Below, piece after piece: positions 19,770-28,573 of a DNA stretch of 64,000 bases (positions are counted from its first letter, which is position 1; every line of letters begins with the position of its first letter). This DNA is from an uncultured Bacteroidota bacterium (GTDB lineage Bacteria; Bacteroidota; Bacteroidia; Chitinophagales; Chitinophagaceae): the NCBI GenBank assembly GCA_903903635.1, contig CAIUZK010000188.1, forward strand, positions 1-64,000. The letters run 5' to 3'. A program made the translations under genes and the position numbers. The notes under the pieces are model-generated. The model was not told where the DNA came from. It saw only the letters and a list, made by a program, of their open reading frames with translations, and did no database searches.

Positions 19770-19803
19770 TCAGGAATAGAACAAATAGTCCAAAACAAAT
19801 ATC

Positions 19804-20274
19804 ATGATAATGAAATTGAAACAGGGAGATACGGCGCCGGCTTTCACTACCGTAAATCAGGATGGCAACAAGGTGTCACTGAAAGACTACAAGGGTAAAA
19901 AAGTGGTCCTTTACTTTTATCCGAAAGATAATACCCCAAATTGTTCGGTAGAGGCCTGCAACCTGAGAGACAATTTTGCCCGGTTAACAGCAAAAGACAT
20001 TATTGTTCTGGGGGTAAGCGCCGATAGCGTAAACAGTCATAAAAAGTTTGAAACAAAGTACAATCTGCCATTTACTTTACTGGCCGATGAAGAACAGAAA
20101 ATTGTTACTGATTATGGCGTGTGGGCGCAGAAGAAAATGATGGGCAGAACCTACATGGGCATTGTGCGAACCACCTTTCTTATAAACGAAAAAGGAAACA
20201 TAGACCACATCATAGAAAAAGTGGAGAGCAAAACCCACACTGAACAGATACTTGAAGTATGGGGTATTAAATAA
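19804..20274 (+). CDS. bcp: Thioredoxin-dependent thiol peroxidase (Bcp/PrxQ type)
   Basis: The 156-residue peroxiredoxin reduces hydroperoxides with electrons from thioredoxin. The active site NTPNCSVEACNLRDNF places the peroxidatic Cys at 47 and the resolving Cys at 52, as in atypical two-Cys Bcp enzymes. It starts MIMKLKQGDTAPAF; the ATG at 19804 or 19810 is equally plausible. No signal peptide, so cytoplasmic. Confidence 0.95.
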   Translation: MIMKLKQGDTAPAFTTVNQDGNKVSLKDYKGKKVVLYFYPKDNTPNCSVEACNLRDNFARLTAKDIIVLGVSADSVNSHKKFETKYNLPFTLLADEEQKIVTDYGVWAQKKMMGRTYMGIVRTTFLINEKGNIDHIIEKVESKTHTEQILEVWGIK

Positions 20275-20281
20275 GACTTTA

Positions 20282-20313
20282 TTGTTTTATATCCGATAAC
20301 TATCGTAATTTTG
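20282..20313 (+). promoter_or_regulatory. Promoter of the NHL-repeat gene
   Basis: TTG at 20282-20284 and TAATTTTG at 20306-20313 match the Bacteroidota -33/-7 pattern with a 21-base spacer, about 40 bases before the ATG. Confidence 0.6.
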
Positions 20314-20353
20314 CACATCGAAAGCCAACTGGCTTACCCTTATTAATAATTTT

Positions 20354-22735
20354 ATGAGAAAATACCTGTTACCGGTCTTTTGTGCCATTTTTGTTTTATT
20401 AGCTGCGTCCAGCTCCAAAGGGCAGACAATTACTACCTATGCGGGCACCGGATCATACGGCTTTTCGGGTGATGGCGGACCTGCTGTGGCAGCACAGATG
20501 AGGTATGTATGGTTCATTTCAATCGACTCTACGGGTAATATTTATTTTACCGATTATTTTGATCACCGTGTGCGTAAAGTAAGCTCGACAGGTACTATCT
20601 CTACATTTGCAGGCAATGGATTGACAGGCAGCACAGGAGATGGCGGCCTGGCTGTGGCGGCTGAATTTATTGGCGTATCCGGAACCTGTGTGGACCGTAC
20701 CGGCAATGTATTTATAGGCGATATCAACAACTCGAAGATCCGTAGGGTAAATACTGCCGGGTTTATCTCTACCCTTATAGGCAATGGCTCTCCCGGGTTT
20801 ACCGGCGATGGAGGTCCGGCATCTGCAGCACTACTTAATTCGCCTTATGGCCTCGCCATGGACGACAGCGGTAATATCTTTGTATCTGATGAATTGAACT
20901 ACCGTATCAGGAAAATAACCCCTGCCGGAATTATAACTACTATAGCAGGCAATGGCACAGGAGGATATTCGGGAGATGGTGGTAATGCTACTGCTGCACA
21001 GATTACCCCTACAGGCATCGCGGTGGACCATTCGGGAAATGTATTTGTAGCTACCAACAATCGCGTTCGTAAAATAAACAGCGCCGGAATCATTTCAACA
21101 GTTGCGGGCACCGGTATTGCCGGGTATAGCGGCGACGGCGGCAGCGCTACCGCTGCAAAGCTTAACCAGCCGGTTGGAATAGCATCAGATGGTTTGGGTA
21201 ATCTATATATCTCCGATCAGTATAATTATCGCATTCGCAAAGTAACCACATCGGGTATTATTACTACTATTGCCGGCAACGGAACCGCAGGTTTTGCAGG
21301 CGATGGCGGCCCTGCTGCCGCAGCCGAAATGAACCAGCCACTCGGACTATGCCTGGACCCTGCGGCCAATATCTATTTCAGCGATTATGCCAACCACCGG
21401 ATAAGGAAAATTAATTACAACAATCATATCCCCGCCTTTATAAACTGGCCGTCAGACAGTATGGCTGTTTGCGAAAATTCTTCAGCCGATTCCATCAACG
21501 ACCTTCTGAAAATTTTTGATGCCGACAGCGGACAAAATATAACCTGGACCTTGATAGCGCCTGCGCTGCATGGCACTGCCTCTATCTCGCATTCGGCTAT
21601 CTCTGCTGCCGATACCATCACGCCATCCGGCCTTACCTATACACCTGCTGCATGGTATACCGGTTACGATACTTTTAAAGTGCGTGTTGACGATGGCCAT
21701 TCGCTGGACACGCTGACCATTTATATCCGTGTGAAACCACTTCCGGATACCGGCCTCATAACCGGCAGCACGGATGTGTGCATGGGTACACCAACCCCGC
21801 TTGCAGATGCGGCTCCCGGTGGCGTATGGAGCGCCACAAATACTATTGCCTCCATTTCTTCTACCGGCATCGTAACCGGAAACAGACCCGGAATGGATAC
21901 GATAATCATTTCGTTTTTACAGGAGGGTTGTGCATCAAGTACATCAACCGTAATTACTGTTTATCCGGTAGCCGATACCATTACCGGGCCTGTTGCTGTT
22001 TGTACAGGGATGTCAATAAACCTTCACGGCAGCCCTTCGGGAGGTGCGTGGAATATGACCAATACACTTGGCACAGTAAGTGGCGGAACCGTATTTGGTG
22101 ATACTGCCGGTGTGGACACTGTGATTTATACCATTGCCAATGTATGCGGTATTTTTTCTACCATGTACCCTGTTACTATTATTGGCTTTACCATACCCTC
22201 GCTGGTTATTACTGCTACACCGGTAACTATTGCGCATGGCGATTTTGATACACTAACCGCGCATATATTAGGCGGGGGCGGCATCAGTTATGGTTATCAG
22301 TGGCAGGTAAACAGCCATATAATATCTGGCGTTTCCGATAGTGTGTATATCAGTGATTCCTTGCTCAACAATGATTCGGTTACCTGCTTTATTACCAACG
22401 GTCCCTGCAATTTTTCCACTTTTTCCTGGATCTATATTACCTACCATAACGACGGTGTCAATATACCGGGAAGCGAGATCAGTCTGAGGCTGGCCCCCAA
22501 CCCCAGCCATGGCGATTTTACCCTGGATGGTTTTATGCCCACAGAAGGCAACACTGCGGATATAGAGATTTCGGATGCCACCGGCAGATTGATTTATAAT
22601 GATGTGGCAACTGTAAATAATGGCCAGATACGAAAACGGATTTCACTCAATACTGAAATAGGGAATGGTGTCTATTTCCTGCAACTCATAACCAAAGATG
22701 CAAAGAAGGTAGTCCGGTTTACTTTGAACCGCTAA
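20354..22735 (+). CDS. NHL-repeat protein with cadherin-like and T9SS sorting domains
   Basis: The 793-residue secreted protein has a signal peptide ending near SSKGQ. Six NHL-type propeller repeats occupy about 25-355, each carrying AGNGTxGxxGDGGxAxxA followed by GNIYxxDxxNxRIRK. A cadherin-like domain (about 365-465, ending FKVRVDDGHSLDTLTIYI) and two or three Ig-like repeats follow. The C-terminal region from about 710 (LRLAPNPSHGDFTLDGF) is a T9SS type A sorting domain. It is probably surface-exposed; the ligand is unknown. Confidence 0.9.
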   Translation: MRKYLLPVFCAIFVLLAASSSKGQTITTYAGTGSYGFSGDGGPAVAAQMRYVWFISIDSTGNIYFTDYFDHRVRKVSSTGTISTFAGNGLTGSTGDGGLAVAAEFIGVSGTCVDRTGNVFIGDINNSKIRRVNTAGFISTLIGNGSPGFTGDGGPASAALLNSPYGLAMDDSGNIFVSDELNYRIRKITPAGIITTIAGNGTGGYSGDGGNATAAQITPTGIAVDHSGNVFVATNNRVRKINSAGIISTVAGTGIAGYSGDGGSATAAKLNQPVGIASDGLGNLYISDQYNYRIRKVTTSGIITTIAGNGTAGFAGDGGPAAAAEMNQPLGLCLDPAANIYFSDYANHRIRKINYNNHIPAFINWPSDSMAVCENSSADSINDLLKIFDADSGQNITWTLIAPALHGTASISHSAISAADTITPSGLTYTPAAWYTGYDTFKVRVDDGHSLDTLTIYIRVKPLPDTGLITGSTDVCMGTPTPLADAAPGGVWSATNTIASISSTGIVTGNRPGMDTIIISFLQEGCASSTSTVITVYPVADTITGPVAVCTGMSINLHGSPSGGAWNMTNTLGTVSGGTVFGDTAGVDTVIYTIANVCGIFSTMYPVTIIGFTIPSLVITATPVTIAHGDFDTLTAHILGGGGISYGYQWQVNSHIISGVSDSVYISDSLLNNDSVTCFITNGPCNFSTFSWIYITYHNDGVNIPGSEISLRLAPNPSHGDFTLDGFMPTEGNTADIEISDATGRLIYNDVATVNNGQIRKRISLNTEIGNGVYFLQLITKDAKKVVRFTLNR

Positions 22736-22751
22736 CCAATGTGCCTTTGAA

Positions 22752-22791
22752 AATGATAAATGCCACACCGGGAAGTGTGGCATTTATCATT
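22752..22791 (+). terminator. Terminator after the NHL-repeat gene
   Basis: The long perfect stem AATGATAAATGCCACAC / GTGTGGCATTTATCATT lies just after the stop. Confidence 0.85.
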
Positions 22792-22907
22792 TAATCCTAT
22801 AACGACCATCACACCATTGCTTTTATTTTGTTTTATAAACCCAAAGGTATAACATACAAAAAGCCACCTCATAAAGGCAGCTTCTGCAATCTGATATAAA
22901 ATGTTAC

Positions 22908-23228
22908 TTATTTCTTACGATAGTAAATGGCGTCGTCGTTAAATTCAGTAAGCGCCTGAAGTGCAGGGTTAGCCATACGCTCATAAATGCGCGATATTTC
23001 AATCTGCTCCTTGTTCTCATGCACTTCTTCCAGGTTATCACCATGCACGGTAAACTCATCGAGTTTGCGGTGCAGTTCTTCCTTCATATTTACAGAGATC
23101 TGGTTGGCACGGCGCGAAACTACAGTAATAGATTCGTACAGGTTGCCGGTTTTCTCTTTCAGTGCAATTACATCGCGTGTTTCCACAAGCGGATTAACGG
23201 AGGTAAGTGATCTTCTATTTGTGCTCAT
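22908..23228 (-). CDS. rpoZ: DNA-directed RNA polymerase omega subunit, Bacteroidota type
   Basis: The 106-residue product has the omega/Rpb6 core NLYESITVVSRRANQIS (29-45), with the Bacteroidota-type N-terminal stretch RSLTSVNPLVETRDV and a C-terminal extension. Omega helps assemble and stabilise the polymerase. The start overlaps the end of bamD by 14 bases, so the two are translationally coupled, an order common in this phylum. Confidence 0.9.
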   Translation of the reverse strand: MSTNRRSLTSVNPLVETRDVIALKEKTGNLYESITVVSRRANQISVNMKEELHRKLDEFTVHGDNLEEVHENKEQIEISRIYERMANPALQALTEFNDDAIYYRKK

Positions 23229-24030
23229 TTCTTATTTTTTTAACATTATTGTCTGCTTCTGTATACAGTTTCTCAGCGTCTGCAAGATACTTAGATTTCG
23301 GGTAATTCTCTACTAATTCTTTATATGCACTAATAGCAGTAGCGTAACGCTCTTCCTGTTTTTCAGGTACGCTTACATTGGCATACTTCAACATGGCCTT
23401 CATGATCATAAACTGGTAAAGGTCGCTGTTGGGCGAATCCGGATAGTTATGCATCACACTTTTATAGGCTACTGTTGCTGCTTTATACTGATAAATGTTG
23501 TAATAAAGATTGGCTGCATCAGCTTGTTTGAGTTCCAGTTTCAGGCGGGACTTTTCAATATAGGAACTGGCTTCTGCAAAACGTTTTGAATTAGGGTATT
23601 TGTTGGCATACGATTGCATAGCCTCCAGCGACTTAACCGTATTGGTCTGATCCAAAGAGTTTTTTGGGGCATACTTATACAAGCTTAATGCACTCATATA
23701 CTCACACTCTTCTGCATCTTTGCTTGCAGGAAAATATTCAGTGAAATTCTTGAAGTAATAAGAAGACTCAACGTAATCTTTAAGATAGTAGAAAGTGAAT
23801 GCGTACCTGTAAAAAAGAGTTTCATAATTGCGGGTACTCTTCATTATGGGCATCAATTCCTTATAAAGCTCATTTGCATGGGTATAATCCTTTTTATCAA
23901 AATATTCATTTGCCTTGGTGAGCTTATAGTTTACATCACTGCTTTTCCTGATTTTTTCAAAACCATGGCAGGAGCTAAGCAGGACAACACAAACAAATAA
24001 ATATAATAAATTATCAGACCGTAATTTCAT
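23215..24030 (-). CDS. bamD: Outer membrane protein assembly factor BamD
   Basis: The 271-residue lipoprotein has a signal peptide ending LLSSC (Cys21), followed by five TPR-like repeats (for example KANEYFDKKDYTHANELYKEL and AQ/YKELVENYPKSKYLADA types). BamD works with BamA to insert beta-barrels into the outer membrane. The ATG at 24030 is preferred: a TTG four codons earlier lies right next to a TATATTTG promoter box on the minus strand. It is the first gene of bamD-rpoZ. Confidence 0.92.
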   Translation of the reverse strand: MKLRSDNLLYLFVCVVLLSSCHGFEKIRKSSDVNYKLTKANEYFDKKDYTHANELYKELMPIMKSTRNYETLFYRYAFTFYYLKDYVESSYYFKNFTEYFPASKDAEECEYMSALSLYKYAPKNSLDQTNTVKSLEAMQSYANKYPNSKRFAEASSYIEKSRLKLELKQADAANLYYNIYQYKAATVAYKSVMHNYPDSPNSDLYQFMIMKAMLKYANVSVPEKQEERYATAISAYKELVENYPKSKYLADAEKLYTEADNNVKKIRNEHK

Positions 24031-24216
24031 AAAGGGAGGCAAATATATGGAAAAAAACGGGTTTTACTCCTGTGGTATTGTTAAATTTGGATGGTTTTGC
24101 TCCATGCATCTGGGTGGGAAGCTCAATCAGCCTTAACCCGGCATTATTTTACCTTTTTACTAAATGAGAATCTCCTTATCTTTAGGATTAGAAAATTCAA
24201 TTGAATATTATTTATT

Positions 24217-24567
24217 ATGTCCGATCTTTTGCGCTGTAAACAGCGTTTTGGTAATTTTAAAAATGCATTGTTGACTATTGAGGAAGTTGTTCCCCGATAT
24301 TATCAATTGTCGGATTTGGAACAAGACGGCCTAATACTTAGATTCGAATTCACTTTTGATCTTGCCTGGAAAGTAATGCAGGATTATCTTAAATCTGCCG
24401 GATATGCAGACATAAAAGGACCACGGTCCTGCATTAAACAAATGGCGCAAAACAATCTCCTAGACGGTTTCAGATGGGAGGAAATGCTCACCGCCCGCAA
24501 TGAGCTGAGCCATATCTATGATGAGACTGCAAGCCGTAATTATTTAGATCATGTGGCGGAAACATAG
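24217..24567 (+). CDS. Nucleotidyltransferase substrate-binding protein (HI0074/HepT-like), probably truncated
   Basis: The 116-residue product is a four-helix protein of the HI0074 family, with LRFEFTFDLAWKVMQDYLKSAGY (41-63) and EEMLTARNELSHIYDE (88-103). Such proteins pair with a minimal nucleotidyltransferase, and some pairs act as toxin-antitoxin modules. The frame stops at TAG 24565-24567, but the same frame continues 15 codons to TGA 24613-24615, which overlaps the next gene's ATG as ATGA. The continuation (VHVFMDFRKKMEQLL) looks like the missing C-terminal helix. A recent nonsense mutation is the simplest reading; the N-terminal part may still fold. Confidence 0.85.
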   Translation: MSDLLRCKQRFGNFKNALLTIEEVVPRYYQLSDLEQDGLILRFEFTFDLAWKVMQDYLKSAGYADIKGPRSCIKQMAQNNLLDGFRWEEMLTARNELSHIYDETASRNYLDHVAET

Positions 24568-24611
24568 GTACATGTTTTTATGGACTTCCGGAAGAAAATG
24601 GAACAGTTATT

Positions 24612-24935
24612 ATGATCCCATATGCGTTAAACGAATATGGCCTGAGGCAAAAAGACATGGATTATATGATCCGGCTTTTTGAAAGTACCCCTTCGGTGGA
24701 AAAAGTTATCCTGTTTGGCAGCAGGGCAACCGGTAGTTTTGAAAGAGGATCTGATATTGACATGGCAATAATAGGGCCTTCAGTTACCGCAGATGAGATT
24801 TCCAGAATTCATTTTATGCTCGAAGAGGAAAGCCCTACCCTCCTTGGCTTTGATGTGGTGCATTATGATACTTTGAAAAATGCTACACTAAAAAAGGAGA
24901 TTGAGGAGAGGGGGAATATGATTTATGAGCGATAA
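24612..24935 (+). CDS. Minimal nucleotidyltransferase (MNT/HI0073-like)
   Basis: The 107-residue protein has the polymerase-beta-type motif GSRATGSFERGSDIDMAI (33-50), with the two catalytic aspartates at SDID, and a later VVHYD that could provide the third carboxylate. It belongs to the small nucleotidyltransferases paired with HI0074/HepT proteins, several of which AMPylate or otherwise modify their partner. Its ATG overlaps the inferred original stop of the upstream gene. The active site is intact. Confidence 0.9.
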   Translation: MIPYALNEYGLRQKDMDYMIRLFESTPSVEKVILFGSRATGSFERGSDIDMAIIGPSVTADEISRIHFMLEEESPTLLGFDVVHYDTLKNATLKKEIEERGNMIYER

Positions 24936-24969
24936 TATTGGGGACCAAATGCCTTTATAAATCACTCCA

Positions 24970-25000
24970 ATAAAAAAGCCGGACCAACCGGTCCGGCAAA
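24970..25000 (-). terminator. Terminator after the RNase E/G gene
   Basis: The perfect 8-bp stem GCCGGACC/GGTCCGGC with loop AACC (24978-24997) is followed on the minus strand by TTTTTTA. It can also end the plus-strand nucleotidyltransferase transcript. Confidence 0.9.
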
Positions 25001-25027
25001 TATCTTTTAGCTCATGAATCTGGTTGT

Positions 25028-26587
25028 TTACAACTTGATCAGATCATCTGTAGCCTTATCGTAGAAATTATACTCTGTAAGCGGTGAATTATTATCGGCT
25101 ACTACAGTCACTTTTACTTTGTGCTGCCTGTCCCATTTCTTAACAATGGATGGCTTGAAGATATTGCCCTTGGTAAGGTAAGCAGCAAGAATCGGGTTTA
25201 CATGCAGTGCGAGATTGCGGTGTCCCTGGGTTACAATGTACTTAAGATCCTTTTCAATATCATCGCCCAGTAATATAGATGGGCCAATGGTTCCGGTTCC
25301 TTTGCAGGTTGGGCAAACTTCTGCTGTGCTGATGTTGATTTCAGGGCGCAGACGCTGGCGGGTAACCTGCATCAATCCAAATTTAGAAAGCGGCAACACA
25401 GTATGACGCGCACGGTCGGTGGTCATCATATCTTCCATGGCTTCATAAAGCTGCTTCCGGTTTTCGGGCATCTTCATATCAATGAAGTCGACGATGATAA
25501 TACCACCCAGATCGCGAAGCCGCATCTGGCGAACTATTTCCTGTGCAGCCTCAAGGTTGGTAGCCAGTGCGTTGGCTTCCTGGCCGGCCTCCGGTGCACG
25601 GGTTCCGCTGTTTACATCTATTACATGCAGCGCTTCAGTATGCTCTATAATGAGATAGGCGCCACTATTGAGATTAACGGTTTTTCCAAAAGAGGCTTTC
25701 ACCTGTTTCGAAACACCATAGGTATCAAATATGGCCTGACTGTTGCTGTGCAGTGTTACTATATCTTCCTGATCGGGAGAGATGCGCGAGATATATTCTT
25801 TGGCTACAGCCAGAAGATTTTTATCATTCACTACAACCTTCTGAAACTTGTCGCTGAGCAGGTCGCGTAATATGGAAGTGGTCTTGTCCTGTTCACTAAG
25901 CACCATCTGCGGGGCCTTGGCTCCTTTCAGATTATGTTGCAGTGTTTTCCAAGTTTTCTCCAGTTCCAGTATATCGGCATGCAGCTCGGCGGTAGTTTTT
26001 CCTTCAGCGGCTGTGCGCACTATTACACCAAAATTCTTCGGCTTAATGCTTTCAACAATCCGCTGCAGGCGCTTACGCTCTTCAGCCGAGTGTATCTTGC
26101 GCGATATGGCAACTACATCATTGAATGGAGTAACAACAACAAAGCGGCCCGGTAAAGAAATTTCGCAACTAAGGCGTGGACCTTTGGATGAGATGGGTTC
26201 TTTTAAAACCTGTACTATTATTTCTGGCTTACCTGTAAATACTTCAGTTATCTTTCCTGATTTAAGAATCTCCGGTTCATTTTTAAATTTACCAAAATCC
26301 TCACCCCAGGAAGTATTACCCTCTACACTTTGCTTGCTGAATTTGATCAGAGAACGCAGATACGGACTGAGATCTGTGTAATGCAGAAACGCATCCTTCT
26401 CATATCCCACATCCACAAAAACAGCATTAAGTCCGGGCATCAGTTTCTTGATCCTGCCGAGGTATAAATCACCCACAGCAAACTGACCCTGTCCACGCTC
26501 ATAATGAAGTTCAACCAGCTTCTTATCTTCCAATAAGGCGATTTCTACCCCTTCACCAGACGCATCAATAATAAGTTCTTTGTTCAT
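25028..26587 (-). CDS. rng: Ribonuclease E/G family protein
   Basis: The 519-residue endoribonuclease starts at ATG 26587 (MNKELIIDASGEGVEIALLE); a TTG ten codons upstream is possible. The S1 RNA-binding domain covers about 30-130 (VGDLYLGRIKKLMPGLNAVFVDVG). The catalytic DNase I-like region contains HVIDVNSG and GGIIIVDFIDM, which carry the Mg-binding aspartates. The zinc-link CPTCKGTG follows. There is no long C-terminal scaffold, so it is of RNase G type, acting on rRNA and mRNA. Confidence 0.95.
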   Translation of the reverse strand: MNKELIIDASGEGVEIALLEDKKLVELHYERGQGQFAVGDLYLGRIKKLMPGLNAVFVDVGYEKDAFLHYTDLSPYLRSLIKFSKQSVEGNTSWGEDFGKFKNEPEILKSGKITEVFTGKPEIIVQVLKEPISSKGPRLSCEISLPGRFVVVTPFNDVVAISRKIHSAEERKRLQRIVESIKPKNFGVIVRTAAEGKTTAELHADILELEKTWKTLQHNLKGAKAPQMVLSEQDKTTSILRDLLSDKFQKVVVNDKNLLAVAKEYISRISPDQEDIVTLHSNSQAIFDTYGVSKQVKASFGKTVNLNSGAYLIIEHTEALHVIDVNSGTRAPEAGQEANALATNLEAAQEIVRQMRLRDLGGIIIVDFIDMKMPENRKQLYEAMEDMMTTDRARHTVLPLSKFGLMQVTRQRLRPEINISTAEVCPTCKGTGTIGPSILLGDDIEKDLKYIVTQGHRNLALHVNPILAAYLTKGNIFKPSIVKKWDRQHKVKVTVVADNNSPLTEYNFYDKATDDLIKL

Positions 26588-26747
26588 TCCCGAGTACCGA
26601 TTCCGCTCCGGTAGCAAATGCTAAATATAGTACCAGCAAGGCCTAAAGGCTGTAATAATAAATCCGCAAATCATCGATCCTATCCCCTTGGGCAGGATGA
26701 TGATTTGCCGGATAAAGCAACATTTGAATGGAAGCAGTGGTTATAGC

Positions 26748-26840
26748 CTACTTATTCTTCTTATGACGGTTCTTTCTTAAACGTTTTTTACGTTTGTGTG
26801 TAGCTATTTTATGACGTTTCCTCTTTTTACCACAAGGCAT
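26748..26840 (-). CDS. 30-residue AURKAIP1/COX24-like basic protein
   Basis: The product begins MPCGKKRKRHKIATHKRKKR and is almost entirely Lys, Arg and His. It matches the very short Bacteroidota proteins annotated as AURKAIP1/COX24 domain-containing, related to mitochondrial ribosomal protein mS38, so a ribosome-bound role is likely. It lies between rng and the TPR gene on the same strand. Such genes are often missed because of their length. Identification is from memory of the family and is strong because the sequence is so distinctive. Confidence 0.88.
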   Translation of the reverse strand: MPCGKKRKRHKIATHKRKKRLRKNRHKKNK

Positions 26841-26859
26841 ACCTGTTCGTTTTATTTAG

Positions 26860-27723
26860 TTATCTTAATGAATTTATCTTCTGATCAATTTCCCCGCTGA
26901 AAGCCGGGTCATTAACTATTTTCTTACATTTTTCCAGCAACTCAATTGCTTTGTTCTTATCGCCCTTTCCTTCCCAGGCCTGCGCCAGAAAAAACAAGGC
27001 TTCCTTATTTTGCGGCTCCAGTTTCAGTACCACCTCAAACCTGGTGATCGCTTTATCAAACTGCCCCGATTGAATCGCCATTCTGCCTAACAGCATGTTA
27101 GCGGGTATGTCATCAGGCTTTTCACGTGTAATCGCTAATAGAATCTGCACACCCCGCATCGGTTCCCCGGTGCCTTCAATATATCCTGTAGCCAGCGCCA
27201 GCTTTGTTTCTTCGTTGTCCGGATTTATCTTTAAAGACTGCTCCAGGCAACGCACTGCCTCTCCTGCTTCCCAAGCCTGCAATGATGCTGAACTTTCGTT
27301 TTCCATCAACTGCAAATAGAATTGGCCTGCAAAGGTGAGCTTTTTTTCCGAATTTTCCAATTTAGCAACTTTTGCCCCATAATAAGCTGCCAGCGGCAAT
27401 TGCTTACTATGCTCCCAAACTTTGGAAAGGGATACAAACAGTGGTATCATTTTTGTGGAATCGTGAACGGACGTAAGTTCTTTTTCTAACTTAAGCACGC
27501 TGTCGGATGCCCCGGCAGATAACATCCGCCTTGAGGCATTAAGAATTGAGTCGAAGGATATGGCCGTGGCGGCTCCGGGACTCTGAGCTACCATTCCGCC
27601 CGAATTTGGCCGTTGCATTTCAGTAACCGGCTTTTTGGGCGGAGGTATGGTATTGGCTCCCCAATATAAAATAGCTACAAGCGATGCTGCAACTGCAAGT
27701 GTAATATAATGTGATAGCCGCAA
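26860..27723 (-). CDS. Membrane-anchored TPR protein
   Basis: A TTG start at 27723 (read MRLSHYITLAVAASLVAI) gives 287 residues. The frame is open for 17 codons more, but a TACTTTTG promoter box and the likely transcription start lie inside that extension. One N-terminal transmembrane helix (about 6-22) precedes a Pro-rich linker and three or four TPR repeats (for example VRCLEQSLKINPDNEETKLAL and FEVVLKLEPQNKEALFFLAQAW). It is probably periplasmic and inner-membrane anchored. Partner unknown. Confidence 0.82.
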   Translation of the reverse strand: MRLSHYITLAVAASLVAILYWGANTIPPPKKPVTEMQRPNSGGMVAQSPGAATAISFDSILNASRRMLSAGASDSVLKLEKELTSVHDSTKMIPLFVSLSKVWEHSKQLPLAAYYGAKVAKLENSEKKLTFAGQFYLQLMENESSASLQAWEAGEAVRCLEQSLKINPDNEETKLALATGYIEGTGEPMRGVQILLAITREKPDDIPANMLLGRMAIQSGQFDKAITRFEVVLKLEPQNKEALFFLAQAWEGKGDKNKAIELLEKCKKIVNDPAFSGEIDQKINSLR

Positions 27724-27827
27724 GGAATTTTGTTTTTCGATGCAAAAGTAAACTAAGGAATGATGGCAAAACAAACTCCTTAGGCGAAGTTATTGCCATC
27801 ATTCCTGAATCACGCTTGCAAATTATG

Positions 27828-28154
27828 TTAATCTTTTTCAGACAAATCAGAATCAGCATGTTCTTTCAGATCATGCTTGGATTCTTTCACAGCCTGAACA
27901 AATTCCTTGGCAGGTTTGAAGGCCGGGATAAAGTGTTCCGGTATTTCTACCGCAACATTTTTCTTAATGTTTCTGCCAATTTTAGCCGCGCGTTTTTTGA
28001 GTATAAAACTCCCGAAACCACGCACATATACTGGCTCACCTTCTATTAAGGAGGTCTTCACCTCTTTGAAGAAAGTTTCAAGGGCAACAAGTATATCCAC
28101 TTTCGGAATGCCTGTTTTTTCGGCAATGCTGCCTACAACATCTGCTTTTCTCAT
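27828..28154 (-). CDS. HU/IHF family DNA-binding protein
   Basis: The 108-residue protein has the HU fold: MRKADVVGSIAEKTGIPKVDI, then VYVRGFGSFILKKRAAKIGRNIKKN (the DNA-intercalating arm region). The tail after residue 90 (KESKHDLKEHADSDLSEKD) is an acidic and Lys-rich extension beyond the usual 90 residues. It bends and compacts DNA. It is transcribed apart from the TPR gene, whose promoter lies between them. Confidence 0.93.
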   Translation of the reverse strand: MRKADVVGSIAEKTGIPKVDILVALETFFKEVKTSLIEGEPVYVRGFGSFILKKRAAKIGRNIKKNVAVEIPEHFIPAFKPAKEFVQAVKESKHDLKEHADSDLSEKD

Positions 28155-28573
28155 AAATTCTTTAAGTTAGTTTAATAATAAAAAAATGGCAATTGCAAAT
28201 ATATGGCTAAGATAGTTCTATAAATCACTACCAAAGCCTATTTTAAGACTTTTAACAAATGTATTGCCTTATTTTGTTAATCTTGTAATTTATTTGTAAA
28301 ATTATGCATTTCGCACTACATTTTATTGACATATCAAAATAAATTACAAACAAATTTATGCATAAATATTTTTTTTTGTGACCATACGCATTGAATATTT
28401 CATTTGTAAACTATAATAATCAATGACTTAAAGACAAAATTAAGATATTTTCATAATTGCTTTTATACATTAATTATTTTACCCGCAAATCCTAGTCATT
28501 TATTTATTCCTTTATGTGATGAGTTTAATCTCTGGTTCAAACAACATCATTTACTTTTGCAAAAAAAGAGGCC
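28155..28573. other. AT-rich region between HU and ctaA
   Basis: No gene is supported here. The stretch is very AT-rich and contains the perfect 14-bp palindrome ATTTATGCATAAAT (28354-28367). A TACTTTTG box at 28550-28557 sits 17 bases before the ctaA TTG start and is its likely promoter. The left part should contain the HU promoter. Confidence 0.5.

Noticed and set aside
24217-24935. Calling the pair an active MntA-HepT toxin-antitoxin
   Set aside because: The first protein lacks a visible HEPN RNase motif (RxxxxH with the usual context), so it fits the HI0074 substrate-binding group better.
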